DNA of 50,096 nucleotides from JBBPZA01 sp038330095 (GCA_038330095.1 JBBQNQ010000014.1:1-50096); one strand, 5' to 3'. Numbered from the stretch's first letter, positions 31,082-40,372 are shown. The notes: generated by a model not told the origin, from the sequence alone. Numbers and translations are program-made.

Positions 31082-32961
31082 TCGCTCACTTCGGCCGCTG
31101 CACGGGAACGGCGCCTGCCACCTCTGCGGCCACGGCGCCGAGGCTCGGATTCTAGCGAGCCGTCCGTATCGGAACCGCTCGCCTCGCCGTTGGCCCCGCC
31201 GACCACCGTCGCCACCGCCGCGGTACGGCCGACCTCCTCGATGCGCACGAGCAGCTTCTCGCCCACGTGGCCGCCGCCGCCGGTCACCGAGATGATGTAG
31301 CCGTCGATCTTGGCCACGGCGTCATCGACGTTGTACATGTGGGGCTCGACGATCTGGACGAGGACCTCCTCGCCCTCGGAGAAGGGCAGTGCGCGCTCCT
31401 CGACCGCCTCCCGTGCCCCCTCGAAGGTGATCGCCATGTGGTCCAGAGGCAGGCCCTCGGAGCCCTCGAAGTGAAAGACCTTGCCCGTCGCCTCCTCGAG
31501 CTCGCGCAGCATCCGCGCGCCCGAGCCCGTGAACTCTGCACTCACCCGAGGGTTGACCTGGACCAGGAAGGCCTGCGCCTTGCGGCCGCGGACCTCGCGA
31601 CGCAGCCGGCGCTCGAGCTCGATGGCGATCGTCTCCTCCGAGCGGATCACCCCCTCGCCCTCGCACGTCGGGCACGGCCGGGTGAGTATCTCGCGCACCC
31701 CGTCGGTGACGTTCTGGCGCGTCATCTCGACGAGCCCGAGCGGCGAGATCTCCGCCGTGTAGGTCTTGGTGCGGTCCTCGTTCAGCGCGCCCCGCAGGGT
31801 CTTGAGCACCGCGTCGCGGTTGCGAGCGCGGGCCATGTCGATGAAGTCGATGACGATGATCCCGCCGATGTCGCGCAACCGCAGCTGGCGCACTACCTCG
31901 TCGGCCGCCTCGAGGTTTGACTTGGTGATCGTGTCCTCCAGGCGCGCGCCCTTCCCCCGGCCGATGAACGAGCCGGTGTTGACGTCGATGACGGTCAGCG
32001 CCTCCGCGTAGTCGATGATCAGGTAGCCACCGCTGGGCAGGTCCACGCGGCGCGAGAGCGTGCTCTCGATCACCCGCTCGATCCCGTAGCGCTCGAACAG
32101 CGGCTCCTCCTCCTTGTCCCACAAATCGACGCGCTCGACCAGCTCGGGCGCCGTGCGCGTGAAGAAGGAGACCAGGCGCTGATGCTGCTTGGGGTCGTCG
32201 ACTACCGCGCGCTCGAAGTCGCCCGAGAAGATGTCGCGCACGACGCGCACCGACAGGTCGGCCTCCTGGAAGACCATGGCCGGCGCGACGGTCTCCTTCA
32301 CGCGGCTGGCCAGCACCTCGTTGAGGCGGTGCAGGTACTTGATCTCGCGCTCGAAGTCGACGCGGTTGGCGCCGTGGGCGGCGGTGCGCACGATCGCGCC
32401 GCCGCCGTGGAGGTCCACCTTGCCGGCCTCCCTGCGCAGACGGTCGCGCTCCTTGTCGTCGAGCCGTCGCGAGACCCCGATGCCCTCCCCCTGGGGCGAG
32501 TAGACCATGTAGCGCCCGGCGATCGCGAGCTCCATGGACAGCCGTGCGCCCTTGGTCTTCAGGGGGTCCTTGACTACCTGTACGACCACCTCCTGCGCGG
32601 GCTCGAGCAGGTCGGAGATCTTTCCGGCGCCCTTGCCGCCGCGCCCGCGCCGGGGAGTCTCGACCCCAGGGAGCACGATCTCGTCGACGTGCAGGAAGCC
32701 GTTCTTCTCGAGGCCGATGTCGACGAAGGCGGCCTCCAGACCGGGCAGGACGTTGTCGACCTTGCCCTTGTAGATGTTGCCGACGATCGAGCGCGCACCG
32801 CGCCGCTCGACATAAAGCTCAGCGACCTGATAGCCGGCCGCCGGGTCCTTTGCCCCGCGGCGGCGGCGCAGGGCCGCTGTGGAGGCGGGCTGCCCCTTGG
32901 CCTCGAGCAGCGCCACGCGCGTCTCGGCGCGGTCGACGCTGACGAGTACTTGCTTCTTCAA
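31078..32961 (-). CDS. rne: Ribonuclease E/G family endonuclease
   Basis: A 627-aa RNase E/G core enzyme. It has an S1 domain (about 58-130, GNIYKGKVDNVLPGLEAAFV), a 5'-sensor/RNase H-like region, catalytic aspartates Asp326 (LTVIDVNTGSFIG) and Asp372 (IIVIDFIDMAR), and the zinc-link CPTC (430-433). The C-terminal part contains DGYIISVTGGGGHVGEKLLV, reminiscent of a TRAM RNA-binding domain, then a basic Arg-rich tail. It processes rRNA and degrades mRNA. The start is TTG at 32961 by homology. It lies between rodA and rplU, the usual actinobacterial location. Confidence 0.94.
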   Translation of the reverse strand: MKKQVLVSVDRAETRVALLEAKGQPASTAALRRRRGAKDPAAGYQVAELYVERRGARSIVGNIYKGKVDNVLPGLEAAFVDIGLEKNGFLHVDEIVLPGVETPRRGRGGKGAGKISDLLEPAQEVVVQVVKDPLKTKGARLSMELAIAGRYMVYSPQGEGIGVSRRLDDKERDRLRREAGKVDLHGGGAIVRTAAHGANRVDFEREIKYLHRLNEVLASRVKETVAPAMVFQEADLSVRVVRDIFSGDFERAVVDDPKQHQRLVSFFTRTAPELVERVDLWDKEEEPLFERYGIERVIESTLSRRVDLPSGGYLIIDYAEALTVIDVNTGSFIGRGKGARLEDTITKSNLEAADEVVRQLRLRDIGGIIVIDFIDMARARNRDAVLKTLRGALNEDRTKTYTAEISPLGLVEMTRQNVTDGVREILTRPCPTCEGEGVIRSEETIAIELERRLRREVRGRKAQAFLVQVNPRVSAEFTGSGARMLRELEEATGKVFHFEGSEGLPLDHMAITFEGAREAVEERALPFSEGEEVLVQIVEPHMYNVDDAVAKIDGYIISVTGGGGHVGEKLLVRIEEVGRTAAVATVVGGANGEASGSDTDGSLESEPRRRGRRGGRRRSRAAAEVSE

Positions 32962-33000
32962 GAGAACTCACTTTCATGGGATGTGGCGTGGACCCGGGCT

Positions 33001-34200
33001 TCATCCCAGGACGACGCGGCCCTTGGCTGACGCGGTCCTGCGCCCCTGCACATAGACCGATTGGACCAGCCCGAGGGCCAGGAGGGTGACGAGCACCGAC
33101 GAGCCGCCATAGCTCAGCAGCGGCAGCGTGACACCGGTGATGGGCATGATCCCGACGTTCATGCCGACGTTCACGAAGACCTGGAAGGCGATCATCGCGA
33201 CTACTCCCGCGGTGATCAGCGATCCGTACAGGTTCTTCGAAATGGTCAATATGCGCAGGCAGCGCCATATCAGCAGCGCGAACAACGATAGGACGACGGC
33301 GGCCCCCACGAACCCGTAGGTCTCCCCGACCACCGCGAAGATGAAGTCCGTGTGGTGCTCGGGGAGGAAGTTGTTGCGGGTCTGGGTGGCCTGGTCGCCC
33401 CGTCCGGTGCGCTGCCCGGCTCCGATGGCGATGCGTGCCTGGTTCTGCTGGTAGCCCTGCTTGGAAGGATCGGTCGAGGGGTTCAGGAACGCCGTCAGGC
33501 GGTCGACCTGGTAGGGCTTGAGCACATCGACTCCCATCGCCGGCGCAGCAACGAGCACCAGCACTACGGACACCGCAGCGAGCGCGAAGAGCCCCGTGAG
33601 CGGCTGCCAGGTGACGCCGGCGAAGAAGAGGATGGCCACCGCCACGGCGATGTACACGAGGCCAGAGCCCAGGTCGGGCTGGGCGATGACGATCATGGCC
33701 GGCACGAGGGCCGCCAGCATCGTCCGTGCGGTGGTGTCGCGGTCGTTGCCGCGACGGATCCGGCCGACCACGAAGGCGGCCAGGGCGAGGATGAGCAGGA
33801 GCTTTCCGAGCTCGGAGGGCTGGAAGCTGAAGAAGGGAAGCGCGAACGCCCGCGTCGAGCCGCGCGCGGTGGAGCCGAGCGCCTTCACGGCGAGGATGCT
33901 GACGATCAGGATCGCGTAGAGCCCGTAGCGCAGCTCGCGCAGCCGCGAGTAGTCGAAGCGGCTGACGAGCAGCATGAGCGCGGCGCCGATGCCCAAGTAG
34001 GCGGCCTGCCGGTAGACGAAGTAGTAGGGCTGACCGGCGATGTCGTCCTGGGTCGCCCCGGCGAGGGTGACGAGCGAGCACACTCCCAGCCCGATCACCG
34101 CGAGCAGCAGCAGCGGGTCCAGCGGCAGGGTGACGTGGGGCCGGCGGGGCTCGGTCACCTCGTCGACCGAGCGGATGGGGCTTGTCACGGGCGCAGGCAT
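33001..34200 (-). CDS. rodA: Rod-shape SEDS peptidoglycan polymerase RodA
   Basis: A 399-aa SEDS-family protein with about 10 membrane helices and the hallmarks PFFSFQPSELGKLLLILALA, QPDLGSGLVYIAVA, GEQ-region equivalent QQNQARIAIGAGQRTGRG and GVTLPLLSYGGSSVLVTLLA. It polymerises lipid II with its partner transpeptidase MrdA, whose gene ends 4 bases upstream. A glycosyltransferase role is established for the family. Confidence 0.95.
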   Translation of the reverse strand: MPAPVTSPIRSVDEVTEPRRPHVTLPLDPLLLLAVIGLGVCSLVTLAGATQDDIAGQPYYFVYRQAAYLGIGAALMLLVSRFDYSRLRELRYGLYAILIVSILAVKALGSTARGSTRAFALPFFSFQPSELGKLLLILALAAFVVGRIRRGNDRDTTARTMLAALVPAMIVIAQPDLGSGLVYIAVAVAILFFAGVTWQPLTGLFALAAVSVVLVLVAAPAMGVDVLKPYQVDRLTAFLNPSTDPSKQGYQQNQARIAIGAGQRTGRGDQATQTRNNFLPEHHTDFIFAVVGETYGFVGAAVVLSLFALLIWRCLRILTISKNLYGSLITAGVVAMIAFQVFVNVGMNVGIMPITGVTLPLLSYGGSSVLVTLLALGLVQSVYVQGRRTASAKGRVVLG

Positions 34201-34204
34201 GCGA

Positions 34205-36124
34205 TCAGCGTGTCGTGGACTGGCCGGCGACGAACTTCTTCTTCAGCCCGAACCACTGGCCGAGCATGTAGCGGGCCGCCGGGGCTGCGGACTCGGCGCC
34301 GAAGCCGCCCTGCTCGACGGTGACGGCGAGCACGATCGGCCGGCGCGCGTCGGGCGCGTAGGCCACGTACCAGGACTGGTCGCCCTGGCCCGGTCGCTCG
34401 GCCGTGCCGGTCTTGCCCATGACCGTGCGGCCGAAGCCCTTGAACACGTCAGCCGACGTCCCTCCGGGGGTGCCCGCGGCCTCGCGCAGGCCCTCGAGGA
34501 TGGTGCTGCGCGTGGTGGGGTTGATCTTCACACGGCGGGCGGCGCCCGGCTCGATCTCCTGGAGCGGCCGGCCGGCCCCGTCCTCCACGCGCAAGCCAAG
34601 GTGCGGGCGAACGACCCTGCCGCCGTTGGCGATCGTCGAGTAGGCGGTGGCCATCTGGAGGGGGGTCGCCTGCAGGTAGCCCTGGCCGACCGCGAGGTTG
34701 ATGTTGTCCCCGATCGTCCAGGGCTTGTCGACGAAGCCGATGTTCTTGTCACGGTACTGCTTGTAGGACCGGTTGGCCCAGGCGGGGGTGGGAACGAGCC
34801 CCTTGAACTCCCCGGGGAGGTCAATGCCGGTCCTGCGGCCCACGCCGAGGCGCTTGGCCCAGGTCTGGATGATGTCGCCGCCCACGCCGTTGGCCTGGGC
34901 GCCCATCGTGTAGAAGAAGACGTCGGAGGAGACCTTCAGCGCGCTCACGACGTTGACCGGCCCGTTGACCGCGCCGCGCGCGTTGGTCCACGAGCGCCCG
35001 CCGAAGGACACCGAGCCGCCGTCGTTGATGATCGTCTGAGGGTTGATCAGGCCGGACTGGAGAGCCGCGGTCGCGGTGATGAGCTTGAACGTCGAGCCGG
35101 TGGGATAGAGGCCGGCGATCGCGCGATTGAACAGGGGGGCGCCGTATGCGTCGCTATTCAGGCGCTTGAAGAGTCCCGCATCGACCGGCTTGGCGAACAC
35201 GTTGGGGTCGAAGCTCGGATAGGAGCCCATCGCCAGCACCTCGCCGTTGCGCGGGTCCAGGGCCACGAACGCGCCGCGCTTGCCGGCACCGAGTGTCGCG
35301 GTCGTGGACACGCCCGCCGCCGACAACGCCTCCTCGCCGGCCTTCTCGAGGTCGAGGTCGAGCGACAGGCGGATCCGCTTGCCCTGGGCCGGGGGGATCT
35401 CAGGGCCTCGGGCCTTGGCCCGGCCGAGCGCGTCGACGTAGATGCGCTGGGCGCCGTCCTTGCCCCTCAGGTAGCGGTCATAGGTGTACTCGATGCCGCT
35501 CTTGCCGACGGTCGTCCCCTGGACGACCCCGCGGAACTTGGATTGCTTCAGCTCCGTCGGGCTGATCTCCCCCACCGTGCCGAAGAGCTGGGCGGCGAGC
35601 GTGCGACGCGGGTACTGGCGCAGGGACACCGGCTGGGCCTTGATGCCCGGGAACTGGCGCTGGCGCTCCAGGATGTACTGGTAGACCAGCCGTGGAACGT
35701 CGTTCTTGAGCAGCACGTCGGAGTAGGGCAGCGCCAACCGCGCCTGCTTGATGCGCCTACGCAGCTTGCGCGGGGTCGTCCCTGAGCCGAGGACGGAGCT
35801 CAGTCGCCGGTAGACCGCGTCGCGGGCCGGCCCGACCGGCGGCAGCTTGTCGGGTTCCACCTGGACGGCGATCGACACGCGGTTGTCGACCAGCAGGCGG
35901 CCTTGACGGTCGACGATCTCGCCGCGCGGCGCCTGGATGCGCACGTCGCGGATGCGGTTGTCGTTGGCGGTGGCCAGGAACTGGTCGCCGGAGAGCACCT
36001 GCAGGAACCACAGGCGAAAGAAGATGATCGCGAACAGCGTCACGCCGATGCCCCCGGCGAGCGCGACCCGGAAAGCGAGCTGCGGAGTGATCGCTGACCG
36101 GCGATCCTCGATCGGGTCGATCAT
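34205..36124 (-). CDS. mrdA: Penicillin-binding protein 2 (class B transpeptidase)
   Basis: A 639-aa class B PBP. It has a membrane anchor (about 17-43), a pedestal domain with the signature RGEIVDRQGRLLVDNR, and a transpeptidase domain with the catalytic SxxK (Ser344-Thr-Phe-Lys347 in GLYPTGSTFKLIT), SSD in place of SxN (KVSSDVFFYTMG) and KTG (VMGKTGTAERPG). It cross-links peptidoglycan in the elongasome with RodA. The ATG at 36124 overlaps the mreD stop as ATGA; the frame extends spuriously upstream through mreD. Confidence 0.96.
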   Translation of the reverse strand: MIDPIEDRRSAITPQLAFRVALAGGIGVTLFAIIFFRLWFLQVLSGDQFLATANDNRIRDVRIQAPRGEIVDRQGRLLVDNRVSIAVQVEPDKLPPVGPARDAVYRRLSSVLGSGTTPRKLRRRIKQARLALPYSDVLLKNDVPRLVYQYILERQRQFPGIKAQPVSLRQYPRRTLAAQLFGTVGEISPTELKQSKFRGVVQGTTVGKSGIEYTYDRYLRGKDGAQRIYVDALGRAKARGPEIPPAQGKRIRLSLDLDLEKAGEEALSAAGVSTTATLGAGKRGAFVALDPRNGEVLAMGSYPSFDPNVFAKPVDAGLFKRLNSDAYGAPLFNRAIAGLYPTGSTFKLITATAALQSGLINPQTIINDGGSVSFGGRSWTNARGAVNGPVNVVSALKVSSDVFFYTMGAQANGVGGDIIQTWAKRLGVGRRTGIDLPGEFKGLVPTPAWANRSYKQYRDKNIGFVDKPWTIGDNINLAVGQGYLQATPLQMATAYSTIANGGRVVRPHLGLRVEDGAGRPLQEIEPGAARRVKINPTTRSTILEGLREAAGTPGGTSADVFKGFGRTVMGKTGTAERPGQGDQSWYVAYAPDARRPIVLAVTVEQGGFGAESAAPAARYMLGQWFGLKKKFVAGQSTTR

Positions 36125-36687
36125 GCGCGACTGATCGGGCTGAGGCCGCCCGTCGTGTAGGCGCGCCGGCGCCGGCGGCGCGGGTCCTCGGGCAGATACG
36201 GCAGGACCACCCGTCGCACCAGCGCATACACCGGGAGCGCGAGCACGGCGTTGACGATCACCGTCGCCACGATCTCGCGGGCGAGCAGGAAGCTCACCGG
36301 CGCGTCGACGCCCAGCAGGAACTGCATGAGCGAGAAGCCGATCGTCCATACCGCGGTCGCCGCGGCGCCGACGGCGATCGGGATCAAGGTGTGCGCCGGA
36401 TCGCGCAGCTCGCGCAGGCGTCCGGCGCCGTAGCCCACGCCGACCCCGATCAGCGAGTTGACGCCGAGGTCCTGCACGAGGGCCATGTCCACGAACAGTC
36501 CCATTCCGAAGCCCATGCACGCCCCTGGGATCGAGCCCGCGAGCAGGCCGACCGACATGACCACCAGCGGCGTCAGGTCGGCGGTCACTCCAAGCAGGGT
36601 GATCTGGGACACGGCCGCGAGCTGGACGATCACCGCGACGACGCCCAGCACCCACAGGCGAATGGCCATCGGGACGCCGGTTGTCAC
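36121..36687 (-). CDS. mreD: Rod shape-determining protein MreD
   Basis: A 188-aa protein with about 5 membrane helices (LWVLGVVAVIVQLAAVSQIT; TPLVVMSVGLLAGSIPGACM; GFGMGLFVDMALVQDLGVNS), typical of MreD, with a basic C-terminal tail. It links MreC to the membrane synthases. GTG overlaps the mreC stop (GTGA) and the 3' end overlaps mrdA (ATGA). Confidence 0.93.
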   Translation of the reverse strand: MTTGVPMAIRLWVLGVVAVIVQLAAVSQITLLGVTADLTPLVVMSVGLLAGSIPGACMGFGMGLFVDMALVQDLGVNSLIGVGVGYGAGRLRELRDPAHTLIPIAVGAAATAVWTIGFSLMQFLLGVDAPVSFLLAREIVATVIVNAVLALPVYALVRRVVLPYLPEDPRRRRRRAYTTGGLSPISRA

Positions 36688-37565
36688 GGCGCCTGCGCCG
36701 TGAGCTCGGGCGCGGTGTTCGGCTTGGTCAGGATCTGGACGAAGTCGAGCTTGCGAACGTCGGCGTAGGGCCGGATGTGGACGCGCTGGGAGACGTCGAG
36801 CTCGCCCGGGTCGACCTTGCGGACCACGCCGATCGGGATCCCCGCGGGGAACAGCGACTCAAGCCGGCTAGAGCGCGATCCGGCGGTGACCACGCGCTGC
36901 CCGGGCTTGACCTTGTCGGTCTTGGAGACGAAGTCCATCACGAGGTTGTCAGGCTCGCCCACCGCCGTCTTGACCAGGCCGGTGACCCCCGTGAGGGCGA
37001 CCTTGGCCGACACGCCGCTCGTGCTGTCTGTGATGAGCGTGATCTTCGAGGCTCCGCCGGCGACCTCGCTCACCGTGCCGGCCAGACCGCCGGGGCCGAC
37101 CACGGGCTGGTCGACCTTCACGCCGGAGCTCGAGCCCTTGTCGACGGTGATCGTCGCGTACCACACCGTCGGCGAGCGCGCGATGACGCGCGCCGTGACC
37201 GGCTTGGACGGCTTGAGGCCGGCCCCGCTGTCCAGGTTGAGCAGCGACTGCAGCTCCCGGTTCTGGCGCGTCAGGAAGTCGGCCTTCGTGGCCTGCGCGC
37301 GCAGCTGGTCGCGCTCCTTGACCAGCTTGTCGCGCTCGCCCTTGGCGTTCACCGTGTCACCGACCCAGCCGGTGAGGTCGGAGAACGGCTTGAGTGCGCG
37401 GCTGGCGCCTTCCTGGATCGGGGCGAAGACCTCGAGGAAGCCGCGCTGGACGGAGCGCAGCGGGCCGTTGGCCGACTCGCCGAAGTAGGCGGTCAGGAAG
37501 ACCAGCGAGAGGGCGACGAGCCCACCGAGGACCGCGCGACGGCGGCGTACGTTGTGGTCGTACAT
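36684..37565 (-). CDS. mreC: Rod shape-determining protein MreC
   Basis: A 293-aa bitopic protein with an N-terminal helix (RRAVLGGLVALSLVFLTAYF), a coiled-coil (about 65-105) and the C-terminal double beta-barrel of MreC (ARVIARSPTVWYATITVDKG, VGPGGLAGTVSEVAGGASKI, VVTAGSRSSRLESLFPAGIP). It activates PBP2 in the elongasome. AGGAG precedes the ATG; mreB ends 36 bases upstream. Confidence 0.95.
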   Translation of the reverse strand: MYDHNVRRRRAVLGGLVALSLVFLTAYFGESANGPLRSVQRGFLEVFAPIQEGASRALKPFSDLTGWVGDTVNAKGERDKLVKERDQLRAQATKADFLTRQNRELQSLLNLDSGAGLKPSKPVTARVIARSPTVWYATITVDKGSSSGVKVDQPVVGPGGLAGTVSEVAGGASKITLITDSTSGVSAKVALTGVTGLVKTAVGEPDNLVMDFVSKTDKVKPGQRVVTAGSRSSRLESLFPAGIPIGVVRKVDPGELDVSQRVHIRPYADVRKLDFVQILTKPNTAPELTAQAP

Positions 37566-37601
37566 GTCTCTGGGTCTCCTGGGGACATACCCGTCGGCGA
37601 G

Positions 37602-38648
37602 CTAGCGGCGCCGGCGGTTCTTCGAATTCTTGTTGGAGCGGTGGATGGCCTCGACCTCCTCGAGCGAGCGGCCGGACCCGACGGCCACACAGGTGAGGGG
37701 GGATTCGGCAAGGTGAGCGGGCATCTGGGTCTCGTTTCGCAGCCGCTCGTCGAGCCCCTGGAGCAGCGAGCCGCCGCCGGCGAGCATGATCCCACGGTCC
37801 ATGATGTCGGCCGACAGCTCGGGTGGCGTGCGGTCGAGGGTCTCCTTGACGGCGTCGAGGATCTGCCCGACGGGCTCCTCGAGCGCCGCGCGGATCTCCT
37901 CGGAGGTGAGGACCACCGTCTTGGGCAGCCCGGAGACCATGTCGCGCCCGCGGATCTCGGCCTGGACCTCCTCGGACATCGGGTAGGCCGAGCCGATCTC
38001 GAGCTTGACCTCCTCGGCGGTCTGGTTGCCGATCAGCAGCTTGTACTCGCGCTTGACGTAGTTGATGATCGCGTCGTCCATCTCGTCGCCGCCCACACGG
38101 ATGGACTGCGAGACCACGATCCCGCCCAGCGAGATGACCGCGACCTCGCTGGTGCCGCCGCCGACGTCCACGACCATGTTGCCCGTGGGCTCCCCCACGG
38201 GCAGCCCCGAGCCGATCGCCGCGGCCATCGGCTCCTCGATCAGGTAGGCCTGCCGGGCCCCGGCCGAGAGGCACGCCTCCTCGACCGCGCGCTTCTCTAC
38301 GCCGGTCACCCCTGAGGGCACGCACACGACCACCCGTGGATGGGCCCAGCGGTTCTGATGGACCTTCTGGATGAAGTGGCGGAGCATCTCCTCCGTCACG
38401 TCGAAGTCGGCGATCACACCGTCCTTCAGCGGACGGATGGCCTGGATGGTGCCCGGCGTGCGGCCGAGCATGCGCTTGGCCTCGATGCCCACCGCGTGCA
38501 CCTCGCCGGTGCGCGAGTCCACCGCGACCACCGAGGGCTCCGAGAGCACGATCCCGCGCCCGCGCACGTAGACAAGGGTGTTGGCGGTGCCCAGGTCGAC
38601 CGCCATGTCGCGGCCACCGAAGCCGGTGAGGTAGGTGAAGAAGCCCAT
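37602..38648 (-). CDS. mreB: Rod shape-determining actin MreB
   Basis: A 348-aa bacterial actin. Phosphate 1 is in AVDLGTANTLVYVRGRGI, phosphate 2 in NMVVDVGGGTSEVAVISLGG, and the adenosine motif in GIMLAGGGSLLQGLDERL. It forms membrane filaments that guide cell-wall synthesis. The start is ATG at 38648 (MGFFTYLTGFGG); the frame is open upstream, but homology starts here. It has an unusual basic C-terminus (NKNSKNRRRR). It leads the mreB-mreC-mreD-mrdA-rodA run. Confidence 0.97.
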   Translation of the reverse strand: MGFFTYLTGFGGRDMAVDLGTANTLVYVRGRGIVLSEPSVVAVDSRTGEVHAVGIEAKRMLGRTPGTIQAIRPLKDGVIADFDVTEEMLRHFIQKVHQNRWAHPRVVVCVPSGVTGVEKRAVEEACLSAGARQAYLIEEPMAAAIGSGLPVGEPTGNMVVDVGGGTSEVAVISLGGIVVSQSIRVGGDEMDDAIINYVKREYKLLIGNQTAEEVKLEIGSAYPMSEEVQAEIRGRDMVSGLPKTVVLTSEEIRAALEEPVGQILDAVKETLDRTPPELSADIMDRGIMLAGGGSLLQGLDERLRNETQMPAHLAESPLTCVAVGSGRSLEEVEAIHRSNKNSKNRRRR

Positions 38649-38820
38649 GGGGTCGTTCAGGAAGGCGCGATGGGGATGGCGCGCTGGAGGGCAGCCGCAG
38701 CTGCCGGACACCACCCCCGGCAACGGGCGCACCCCGCTGCGCCGGGTCGCCCGCGGTGCCTTGGGGCCAGTGTACCGAACACCCCTGGGCCGCTTTCCAA
38801 TGCGAAAAACGCTGCAAGAA
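38649..38820 (-). promoter_or_regulatory. mreB leader region with candidate -10 TACACT (38769-38774)
   Basis: The 172 bases between maf and mreB contain no gene. TACACT at 38769-38774 (minus strand) is a candidate -10 about 120 bases before the mreB ATG, implying an untranslated leader, unlike most genes here. No clear -35 was seen. Confidence 0.3.
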
Positions 38821-39393
38821 TCACTGCGGGACTACCTCCTGGACCATCTCTGGGACAAGGCTGAAGAGCAGGGCTACGGGCAGGCCGACCACGTTCAGGT
38901 AGTCGCCCTCGATCCGCCTGACCAGCACGGCGCCGCGCTCCTGGATGGCGTAGGCGCCGGCGCGCCCTCGCCACTCGCCCGTCGCCAGGTAGGAGTCCAC
39001 GAGGCCCCCGTCTGCCTCGCGGAAGGTCACGGCCGTCCGCTCGACTCCCTCAATTACACCGCGCTCCTCGATCAGGCACAGCCCGGAGACGACGTCGTGG
39101 GTCCTGCCGGCCAGGGACTGGAGCATGCGGCGGGCGTCGTCCTCGCCCGACGGCTGCCCGAAGATCCGCCCTTCGAGCGCGACGAGGGTGTCGACGCCCA
39201 GCACCGGCCGGTGGCCCGCCTCAGCGGCTACCGCGTGCGCCTTGCGGCGTGCGTTCTCGAGCGCGACCTCGCCGGGCTCGCCGTCCGCGAGCTCCTGCAC
39301 CCGCGCCGGCCGCGCTTCGAAGGCAATTCCGAGGCGCTCGAGGATCGCGCGTCGCTGGGGCGAGCGCGAGGCGAGAATCAGAGTCTGAGGCAG
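38821..39393 (-). CDS. maf: Maf family nucleotide pyrophosphatase
   Basis: About 190 aa. The Maf N-terminal signature LILASRSPQRRAILERLGIA and the later VLGVDTLVALEGRIFGQP, GRTHDVVSGLCLIEERG and GRAGAYAIQERGAVLVRRIEG are in one frame. The first ATG/GTG in frame (GTG 39300) lies after the signature, so a start there would destroy the active site. The only codons available before the signature are CTG 39393 and CTG 39381; GGGGG lies 8 bases before the first. Initiation at a CTG, coupled to the ndk stop 4 bases upstream, is therefore proposed. Maf proteins hydrolyse modified or canonical NTPs. The length fits the family with this start. Confidence 0.88.
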   Translation of the reverse strand: MPQTLILASRSPQRRAILERLGIAFEARPARVQELADGEPGEVALENARRKAHAVAAEAGHRPVLGVDTLVALEGRIFGQPSGEDDARRMLQSLAGRTHDVVSGLCLIEERGVIEGVERTAVTFREADGGLVDSYLATGEWRGRAGAYAIQERGAVLVRRIEGDYLNVVGLPVALLFSLVPEMVQEVVPQ

Positions 39394-39397
39394 GCTC

Positions 39398-39799
39398 CTA
39401 ACCCCCGAAGAACAGCGCCACCTCGCGCTCGGCCGACTCGCGCGAGTCCGAGCCGTGGACGAGGTTCTGCCCGACCTGGGTCGCGAAGTCGCCGCGGATC
39501 GAGCCCGGCGCGGCCTCCAGCGGATTCGTCGCCCCGATCACCTGGCGCGCGGCGATCACCGCGTCCTCGCCCTCGAGCACCATCGCGACGATCTGGCCGG
39601 AGGTGATGAACTCGACGAGCTCCTTGAAGAACGGCTTGCCTTCGTGCTCGGCGTAGTGGCGCTCGGCGAGCTCCTGGTCGACCGTGAGCAGGCGCATCGC
39701 GGCGAGGCGAAGGCCCTTGCGCTCGAAGCGCGAGACGATCTCGCCGGTGAGGCCGCGCACGAACGCGTCGGGCTTTACGAGGATGAGGCTCTGGTCCAT
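39398..39799 (-). CDS. ndk: Nucleoside diphosphate kinase
   Basis: A 133-aa NDK of normal length, exchanging the terminal phosphate between NTPs and NDPs. The phospho-acceptor is His115 in NLVHGSDS; LILVKPDAFVRGLTGEIVSR is the N-terminal signature. GAGAGGAG precedes the ATG by 6 bases. It lies just upstream of maf. Confidence 0.97.
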   Translation of the reverse strand: MDQSLILVKPDAFVRGLTGEIVSRFERKGLRLAAMRLLTVDQELAERHYAEHEGKPFFKELVEFITSGQIVAMVLEGEDAVIAARQVIGATNPLEAAPGSIRGDFATQVGQNLVHGSDSRESAEREVALFFGG

Positions 39800-39831
39800 C
39801 GGTGGCTCCTCTCTTCGGGGGAAGGCGAGGA

Positions 39832-39837
39832 GCCTAG
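39832..39837 (-). promoter_or_regulatory. Candidate -10 TAGGCT for ndk
   Basis: TAGGCT on the minus strand lies 32 bases before the ndk ATG, which also has a Shine-Dalgarno site, so a short leadered transcript is likely. Confidence 0.28.
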
Positions 39838-39843
39838 CCCTCG

Positions 39844-40362
39844 CTACGTCTCGCGAACCGCCTCGCGCTCAGAGGTCTCGGTCCGCCGCCGGCGGCGACG
39901 CGGGGGCCGCTCCGGCGGGGCCACCTCCGCCTCGCAGAACGGGCAGACGCGCCACGCCGGATCGAGCGGGCGCTGGCAGTTCGGGCACGGGTCCTTGAGC
40001 TTTCGCAGGCAGCTCGGGCAGCGCAGGAAGTCCTTCTCCACCGGCTGGTCGCAGTGCGGGCAGAAGCCCGCGGTGAGCTGGTAAAGACGCGCCTCGGAGG
40101 CCTGCATCTCCAGCTCGCGCTCGCGCACGTCGTCGAGGTACTCGCCGGGGCGCACGATCATGTAGACGATCGTCCCGACGAACGGGAACAGCGATGCCGC
40201 CGTCGCGCAGGCAACGAGCATCGGGTCGGCGATGCGCCGGCGCGCGTCGGCGTAGGTGTGGTAGACGAGCGCCAGCCAGATGACCACCAGGAAGAGCAGC
40301 AGCAGGTTGACGGCCAGGTTGAGACCGTCGTTGGTGATTCCGAAGACCGCGAGCCGGGTCAT
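39844..40362 (-). CDS. Membrane protein with double zinc ribbon
   Basis: A 172-aa protein with two membrane helices (LNLAVNLLLLFLVVIWLALV and LVACATAASLFPFVGTIVYM) followed by a cytoplasmic zinc-ribbon region with four CxxC pairs (CPHC, CPSC, CPNC, CPFC) and an Arg-rich tail. Two rubredoxin-like knuckles would each bind one zinc. Its function is unknown; such proteins are common in actinobacteria. TACACT lies 10 bases before the ATG. It separates ndk from folC. Confidence 0.82.
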   Translation of the reverse strand: MTRLAVFGITNDGLNLAVNLLLLFLVVIWLALVYHTYADARRRIADPMLVACATAASLFPFVGTIVYMIVRPGEYLDDVRERELEMQASEARLYQLTAGFCPHCDQPVEKDFLRCPSCLRKLKDPCPNCQRPLDPAWRVCPFCEAEVAPPERPPRRRRRRTETSEREAVRET

Positions 40363-40372
40363 GTGGTCGGCG

